A DNA stretch of 10,919 nt, from assembly GCA_036275365.1 (NCBI GenBank), contig DASUDX010000058.1, forward strand, positions 1 to 10,919. The letters are read 5' to 3'. Below, piece after piece: positions 6,530 through 10,919 of this stretch. Every line of letters begins with the position of its first letter. The first letter of the stretch is position 1. Source of the stretch: DASUDX01 sp036275365. Lineage in GTDB: Bacteria; Pseudomonadota; Gammaproteobacteria; Nevskiales; Nevskiaceae. The position numbers and the translations under genes were made by a program. The notes under the pieces were generated by a model. The model searched no databases. It was not told where the DNA came from and worked only from the letters and a program-made list of their open reading frames with translations.

Positions 6530-6834
6530 GCCGGCAGCACCGTCAGCCAGGGCCGCACCGAGGTCTCGCTGAACACCCCGCCCTGGACATAGGGATCGGC
6601 CGCCCACCACTGCTCGGCCGCCTGCAGAGAGTCGAAGGCGGCGATCAGCAGGCTGCCGCTGACCCCGGCCTCCAGCGTCGCCGCATCCACCCGCGGGAAC
6701 GGCCCGGCGGCGAGCAGGCGGCCCTCGTCCTGCAGGGCCCGCGCCCGCGCCAGATGGGCCGGCCGCAGCGCCACCCGCCGGGCCGCCCCGTCGGCGCCAT
6801 CACGCCCTTCGATCACATACCAGAGCCGGGCCAT
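6526..6834 (-). CDS. yciI: YciI-family protein
   Basis: This 102-residue ferredoxin-like alpha/beta protein of the YciI family is close to the usual ~98 residues. The conserved blocks are RPAHLARA (His27), DEGRLLAAGP (36-45), a GSLLIAAFDS strand (60-69) and DPYVQGGVF (80-88). A His/Asp pair is thought to be active in this family, and His27 with Asp36 fit it by position. The biological reaction is unknown; related domains act as dehydrochlorinases or muconolactone-isomerase-like enzymes. The ATG at 6834 lies one base after the yciB stop, and the gene ends in a GTGA overlap with the BolA-family gene. The yciB-yciI-bolA order is, from memory, common in gammaproteobacteria. Confidence 0.9.
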   Translation of the reverse strand: MARLWYVIEGRDGADGAARRVALRPAHLARARALQDEGRLLAAGPFPRVDAATLEAGVSGSLLIAAFDSLQAAEQWWAADPYVQGGVFSETSVRPWLTVLPA

Positions 6835-6835
6835 C

Positions 6836-7390
6836 TCAGGCGCCCGGGCCGGGCTTGGCCGCTTCGTCCTGCGGCAGATAGCGCGACAGGAAGGGCAGGT
6901 GGGCGAGCAGGAAGATGAACATCAGCACGCTCACCCCGAAGGTCTTGAACAGGCCCCAGCTGCGGTCGTCGAAGTGCTGCATCACATAGAGATTGAGCAG
7001 GGCGATGCCGGTGAAGAAGCCGGCCCAGGCGAGGTTCACCCGCCGCCACACCGCATCCGGCAGACGGATCGCCTGCTGCGGCAGGCGCGCCAGCAGCACC
7101 TTGTCGCCGATCACATGGGAGCCCAGCAGGGCGGCGGCGATCAGGCCGTTGACCACCGAGGTCTTGTATTTGACGAAGCTGGAATCGCGCAGCAGCAGGG
7201 TCAGCCCGCCCAGCACCAGGGCGGCGAGGGCGGCGGTGGTGTGCAGCTTGTGCGGACGGCCGTCCTTCCACCAGTGCAGGCCGGCCAGGGCCAGCAGCGA
7301 GACGATCAGCACGGCGGTGGCCTGGTAGATGTCACCGAGATACAGGGCGGCGAGGAACAGCAGGCCGGGCAGCAGGTCGAGCAGTTTCAT
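6836..7390 (-). CDS. yciB: YciB inner-membrane protein (septation protein A family)
   Basis: This 184-residue polytopic inner-membrane protein has five hydrophobic segments, near residues 5-20, 26-40, 52-67, 79-95 and 120-140, with a sixth around 148-170. It carries the family block GGLTLLLRDSSFVKYKTSVVN (from about residue 61) and WWKDGRP at about 40-46. E. coli YciB is 179 residues. The family is linked to cell-envelope integrity and septation; the exact activity is unknown. The ATG at 7390 has no clear Shine-Dalgarno. CATAAT (minus strand, plus-strand 7397-7402) lies just 6 bases before the ATG, so the mRNA may be leaderless. The gene is the first of a compact run continuing to tgpA and is divergent from yciO. 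Confidence 0.93.
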   Translation of the reverse strand: MKLLDLLPGLLFLAALYLGDIYQATAVLIVSLLALAGLHWWKDGRPHKLHTTAALAALVLGGLTLLLRDSSFVKYKTSVVNGLIAAALLGSHVIGDKVLLARLPQQAIRLPDAVWRRVNLAWAGFFTGIALLNLYVMQHFDDRSWGLFKTFGVSVLMFIFLLAHLPFLSRYLPQDEAAKPGPGA

Positions 7391-7463
7391 GGCGGGATTA
7401 TGCCTGTGCGGTTCCGGTCATCCGTCGGTGCCACAATGCGCGCCCCTCGCCTGGACCCCCGTC
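7391..7463. promoter_or_regulatory. Divergent yciB / yciO promoter region
   Basis: This 73-base gap separates two divergent genes and must hold both promoters unless one is remote. Minus strand: CATAAT (plus coordinates 7397-7402) matches 5 of 6 -10 bases and lies 6 bases from the yciB ATG; no good -35 is visible. Plus strand: CACAAT (7432-7437), 4 of 6 bases, would start transcription near 7444 and give a leader of about 20 bases for yciO. The calls rest on hexamers only. Confidence 0.35.
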
Positions 7464-8087
7464 ATGGCCGACTGGTTCGAGCTGCATCCGCAGAACCCGC
7501 AGACGCGCCTGCTGGCGCAGATCGCGGTGCGCCTGCGCCAGGGCGCGGTGATCGCCTGGCCCACCGACTCCTGCTACGCCCTCGGCTGCCATCTGGATGA
7601 TCGCAATGCCGCGGATCGCCTGCGCCGCATCCGCCGCTTCGACAAGAACCACCAGTTCACCCTGGTCTGCCGCGACCTCTCCGAGATCGCCACCTATGCG
7701 CGGGTCGACAACTGGCAGTTCCGCCTGCTCAAGCAGCTCACCCCGGGCCCGTACACCTTCGTGCTGCCGGCCACCAAGGAGCTGCCGCGCCGGCTCAGCC
7801 ACGAGAAGCGCAAGACCGTGGGCATCCGGGTGCCGGAGCACCGCATCGCCCAGAGCCTGCTGGAAACCCTCGGCGAACCGCTGATCTCCTGCACCCTGCA
7901 GTTCCCGGACGAGCCGCTGCCGGTCAACCATCCGGAGGACTGGCGCGAGCGGCTGGATCGCGAGGTCGATCTGGTGATCGACGGCGGCAACTGCGGGCTG
8001 GAGCCGACCACCGTGCTGGACCTCAGCGAGGAGGCCCCGCGCCTGATCCGCCAGGGCAAGGGCCCGGTGGCGGCCCTCGGGCTCTGA
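7464..8087 (+). CDS. yciO: YciO, YrdC/Sua5-like domain protein
   Basis: This 207-residue cytoplasmic protein is very similar in length and plan to E. coli YciO (206). The N-terminal block HPQNPQTRLL is followed by PTDSCYALGC (33-42), FTLVCRDLSEIATYARVDN (65-83), LTPGPYTFVLPATKELPRR (92-110), EKRKTVGIRVP (114-124) and PTTVLDL near residue 182. The family is a paralogue of the threonylcarbamoyl-AMP synthases YrdC/Sua5 used for tRNA t6A. At the position where YrdC has Ser-x-Asn this protein has SCTL (142-145), as in YciO, so it may not supply t6A and its role is uncertain. The ATG at 7464 fits the family start; only a weak TGGA lies upstream. In E. coli yciO follows the PHP-domain gene rnm; here that gene is not adjacent. 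Confidence 0.93.
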   Translation: MADWFELHPQNPQTRLLAQIAVRLRQGAVIAWPTDSCYALGCHLDDRNAADRLRRIRRFDKNHQFTLVCRDLSEIATYARVDNWQFRLLKQLTPGPYTFVLPATKELPRRLSHEKRKTVGIRVPEHRIAQSLLETLGEPLISCTLQFPDEPLPVNHPEDWRERLDREVDLVIDGGNCGLEPTTVLDLSEEAPRLIRQGKGPVAALGL

Positions 8088-8141
8088 CGCGTCCGCCGCG
8101 GGCGTGCCTGCGTACACGCGGCAATCCCTGGAATCCTGCCC

Positions 8142-9056
8142 ATGAGCCGACGCCTGCGTCTTGCCGTCCTGCTGCCCCTGGCCCTGCTCGGCGCCTGTGG
8201 CAGCCGCCATCTGTATGCCCCCGCCGAACCGGCGCCGCCGCCGCAGCGCAGCGCCTATGCCATCACCCGCGATGTGGTGGTGAGCCCGCCGGGCTGGCCG
8301 CAGACGCTGTATGCCGATGTCTACCGCCCCGAGGGCAGCGGGCCCTTTCCCAGCGTGCTGCTGATCCACGGCGGGGCCTGGAAGCGCGGTGACCGCGCCC
8401 AGGTGGAGGGGCTGGCCGAGCGCATCGCCGCGCGCGGCTATCTGGTGGTCAACACCACCTACCGGCTGGTGCCCCGGTGGATCTTCCCGGCCCAGCTCGA
8501 GGATGTGCAGCAGGCCCTGCGCTGGATGCGCGCCGAGGGCCCGCGCTACGGCGTCGATCCCCGTCGCATCGGCAGCTTCGGCTACTCGGCAGGCGGCCAT
8601 CTCGCCGCCCTGCTGGGGCATATCGCCAACGACCCCGAGCACGGCGATCCGCAGACCCGGGTGCAGGCCATCGTCGCCGGGGGCACGCCGGCGGACCTGC
8701 GCCTGTACGAGGGCGGCTACCTGGTGCCCAACTTCATCGGCGGCAGCCGCGAGGAAAAACCCGAGGCCTACCGCCTGGCCTCGCCAGTGGCGCATATCGA
8801 TCCGCAGGACCCGCCGGTGTTCATCTACCAGGCGACCCTCGACGGCTATGTGCCCTACGAGCAGGCCACCCACTACCAGGCGGCACTGGCGGCGGCCGGG
8901 ATCGAGCACGAGCTGTTCGTGATCCGCGGCCACGGCCATATCAGCGCCTTCTTCTTCGACGGCCCGGCGGTGGAGGCGGCGCTGACCTTTCTCGACCGCC
9001 ACCTGCGGCCGGTGCGGCCGGACGACGAAGGGCGCGCCGCCGCAGGCGGACGGTGA
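8142..9056 (+). CDS. Alpha/beta-hydrolase (esterase-like) lipoprotein
   Basis: This 304-residue protein is a carboxylesterase-type hydrolase with a lipoprotein signal: basic start MSRRLR, hydrophobic core, lipobox LGAC with Cys19. The oxyanion motif HGGAW is at 76-80, the nucleophile elbow GYSAGG at 147-152 gives Ser149, Asp234 lies in ATLDGYVPYEQ, and His264 or His266 (GHGHIS) completes the triad. The HGG and GxSxGG pattern is that of the hormone-sensitive-lipase/BD-FAE-like branch, which cleaves acyl or aryl esters; the actual substrate is unknown. A Pro-rich linker (about 27-35) follows the lipid anchor. The ATG at 8142 is preceded by TGGAAT. The gene follows yciO by 54 bases and lies between it and the M50 protease gene, which may be a lineage-specific insertion. 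The last 15 residues are low-complexity. Confidence 0.92.
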   Translation: MSRRLRLAVLLPLALLGACGSRHLYAPAEPAPPPQRSAYAITRDVVVSPPGWPQTLYADVYRPEGSGPFPSVLLIHGGAWKRGDRAQVEGLAERIAARGYLVVNTTYRLVPRWIFPAQLEDVQQALRWMRAEGPRYGVDPRRIGSFGYSAGGHLAALLGHIANDPEHGDPQTRVQAIVAGGTPADLRLYEGGYLVPNFIGGSREEKPEAYRLASPVAHIDPQDPPVFIYQATLDGYVPYEQATHYQAALAAAGIEHELFVIRGHGHISAFFFDGPAVEAALTFLDRHLRPVRPDDEGRAAAGGR

Positions 9057-9164
9057 CCCGCCGCCGCGGGGGCGGCGGAATACTGGCCCCAGGCCGGCAG
9101 ACGCTGGCCTGACGCGGTGGCCGCGGACCCGGCCCGCGCCCCGCCCCGGTCCCTGGAGTGGGTC
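9057..9164 (+). other. Intergenic region with GC-rich hairpins
   Basis: A perfect 8-bp inverted repeat (CCGCCGCC, 5-base loop, GGCGGCGG) spans 9058-9078 immediately after the hydrolase stop. A second 6-bp inverted repeat (CAGGCC at 9090-9095, GGCCTG at 9106-9111) follows. Neither has a T-tract, so these are not typical intrinsic terminators. The first stem could still slow polymerase or protect the 3' end. The segment ends with a good Shine-Dalgarno (TGGAG, 9154-9158) for the micro-ORF that follows. Confidence 0.35.
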
Positions 9165-9263
9165 ATGAAGACCGCCTCGATCTCGCTGGTTCCCGCCTAC
9201 GCCTTCATCGCCGGGGTGCTGGCCATCGCCCTGTTCTGCGTCTACGGCGTCAGCCTGCGCTGA
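9165..9263 (+). CDS. Micro-ORF: 32-residue single-span membrane protein
   Basis: The sequence reads MKTASISLVPAYAFIAGVLA then IALFCVYGVSLR and stop. It has a short polar N-terminus with one Lys, a continuous hydrophobic stretch at about residues 7-30 long enough for one membrane span, and a C-terminal Arg. TGGAG at 9154-9158 lies 6 bases before the ATG, the best ribosome site in this part of the window. Thirty of 31 sense codons after the start end in G or C, matching the neighbours, although GC-rich noncoding DNA would also tend that way. I do not recognise the protein. It lies between the hydrolase and the M50 protease, 63 bases before the latter. It could be a regulator of either or a stand-alone small membrane protein; that is speculation. 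Confidence 0.55.
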   Translation: MKTASISLVPAYAFIAGVLAIALFCVYGVSLR

Positions 9264-9315
9264 GCCGCGGCGCGGGTCCCGGCGCCGGCCCGGAACCCCC
9301 GCCGGCCCGGCCCCG

Positions 9316-9321
9316 TACAAT
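9316..9321 (+). promoter_or_regulatory. Candidate -10 box of the M50 protease gene
   Basis: TACAAT matches 5 of 6 bases of the sigma70 -10 consensus and ends 5 bases before the ATG at 9327. No convincing -35 lies 16-18 bases upstream, and no proper Shine-Dalgarno fits between this box and the start, so a leaderless transcript is possible. The hexamer stands out because the flanking 60 bases are almost only G and C. Confidence 0.35.
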
Positions 9322-9326
9322 GGGGC

Positions 9327-9992
9327 ATGCTCGATCTCGTCCTCGTCCAGAAGCTGGCGGTCTGGGCCCCGCCGGTGCTGCTCGCCATCACCCTGCACGA
9401 GGTCGCCCATGGCTGGGCGGCACGGGCGCTGGGCGATGACACCGCCGCCCGCGCCGGGCGCCTGAGCCTCAATCCCTTCCGTCATATCGATCCGATCGGC
9501 ACCGTGCTGGTGCCGGCGGTGCTGCTGCTGGTCGGCGGCTTTCTGTTCGGCTGGGCCAAGCCGGTGCCGGTGGATGCCCGCCGCCTGCATCACCCCAAGC
9601 GCGACATGGCGGTGGTCGCCGCCGCCGGGCCGGCGGTGAACGCGCTGATGGCGATCGGCTGGGCCTTTGCCCTGGACTTCGCCCTGCACGCCGAGCCGGC
9701 GGCCTGGGCCGGCTGGCTGCGCTACATGGCGCTGGCCGGCATCTCGATCAACCTCGTGCTGATGGTGCTCAACCTGCTGCCGCTGCCGCCGCTGGATGGC
9801 GGCCGGGTGATGGTGGGCCTGCTGCCGATGCGGCTGGCGCTGCCTTACTCGCGGCTGGAGCCCTGGGGCCTGCCGATCCTCCTGCTGCTGATGTTCACCG
9901 GTCTGCTCAGCGCCATCCTCTACTGGCCGCTGCAGATCAGCGAGGGCCTGCTGCTGGGCCTGTTCGGCATTCCCACCGCCACCTTGTTCTGA
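9327..9992 (+). CDS. Site-2-protease-like M50 membrane metalloprotease
   Basis: This 221-residue polytopic zinc protease cuts within or near membranes. HEVAH (residues 24-28) lies in the first membrane segment and provides two His ligands and the catalytic Glu25. The third zinc ligand is Asp157 in NLLPLPPLDGG (149-159). Other conserved blocks are GRLSLNPFRHIDPIGT (44-59), WAKPVPVD (76-83) and AAAGPAVN (98-105). The protein lacks a PDZ domain and is short, which places it with the compact M50 group rather than RseP; its substrate is unknown. The ATG at 9327 gives the usual start MLDLVLVQKLAVW. The gene is followed after 8 bases by trpS. The M50-trpS pair is, from memory, widely conserved in gammaproteobacteria. 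Confidence 0.94.
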   Translation: MLDLVLVQKLAVWAPPVLLAITLHEVAHGWAARALGDDTAARAGRLSLNPFRHIDPIGTVLVPAVLLLVGGFLFGWAKPVPVDARRLHHPKRDMAVVAAAGPAVNALMAIGWAFALDFALHAEPAAWAGWLRYMALAGISINLVLMVLNLLPLPPLDGGRVMVGLLPMRLALPYSRLEPWGLPILLLLMFTGLLSAILYWPLQISEGLLLGLFGIPTATLF

Positions 9993-10000
9993 CGGTCACC

Positions 10001-10919
<919 letters not shown>

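Noticed and set aside
8088..8141. Imperfect inverted repeat between yciO and the hydrolase (GCGTG ... CACGC)
   Set aside because: The stem needs a 4-base bulge to extend beyond five pairs and has no T-tract; too weak to call a terminator or operator.
9058..9078. GC-rich hairpin as an intrinsic terminator
   Set aside because: The stem is perfect but no T-tract follows, and hairpins arise easily by chance in such DNA; it is listed only as a structure.
7398..9689. A 763-codon open frame on the minus strand
   Set aside because: It runs antisense to yciO, the hydrolase, the micro-ORF and the M50 protease, all with clear family motifs. Its translation is Gln/Gly/Ala/Arg/His-rich without domains, a typical artefact of GC-rich DNA.

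Overview
The window is a very GC-rich (about 70 % by eye), densely coding stretch of bacterial chromosome. The gene families (YciB, YciI, BolA, YciO, TrpRS, TgpA and the Pseudomonas-named PA2778/PA2779 pair) point to a gammaproteobacterium of the Pseudomonas/Halomonas/Chromatiales type. That placement is an inference from gene content; I cannot name a genus. Third codon positions are almost always G or C in every gene. I see no insertion sequence, phage gene, CRISPR array, tRNA or rRNA.

Layout. (1) 1-1827, minus strand: an arsenic-response operon read arsR > arsN2 > arsC > aquaporin, with 1- to 4-base start/stop overlaps throughout. The aquaporin runs off the left edge. A palindrome sits over the likely arsR -10 box. 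(2) 1979-3330, plus strand, divergent from arsR: a small exported PA2779-family protein followed by a PA2778-family lipoprotein cysteine peptidase with a TPR tail. The peptidase has no ATG, GTG or TTG start able to include its conserved N-terminus and apparently begins at CTG. (3) 3302-7390, minus strand, convergent with (2) and overlapping it by 29 bases: a tight gene string yciB > yciI > bolA-family > DUF58 > tgpA (membrane transglutaminase). The MoxR ATPase that usually accompanies DUF58/TgpA is absent. (4) 7464-10919, plus strand, divergent from yciB: yciO, an alpha/beta-hydrolase lipoprotein, an overlooked 32-codon membrane micro-ORF, a site-2-protease-like M50 metalloprotease, and trpS, which is cut by the right edge.

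How they work together. Block 1 is a self-contained arsenate-detoxification unit: ArsR senses As(III), ArsC reduces arsenate, and the aquaporin probably lets arsenite leave. ArsN2 is an acetyltransferase of unproven substrate. Block 3 joins envelope functions (YciB, DUF58, TgpA) to small housekeeping proteins by translational coupling. Block 4 is housekeeping DNA with an inserted-looking hydrolase plus micro-ORF. The strongest candidates for a second look are the CTG start, the micro-ORF, the altered pore filter of the arsenic-linked aquaporin, and a recurrent arrangement in which a -10-like hexamer lies 5-7 bases before the start codon (possible leaderless mRNAs).
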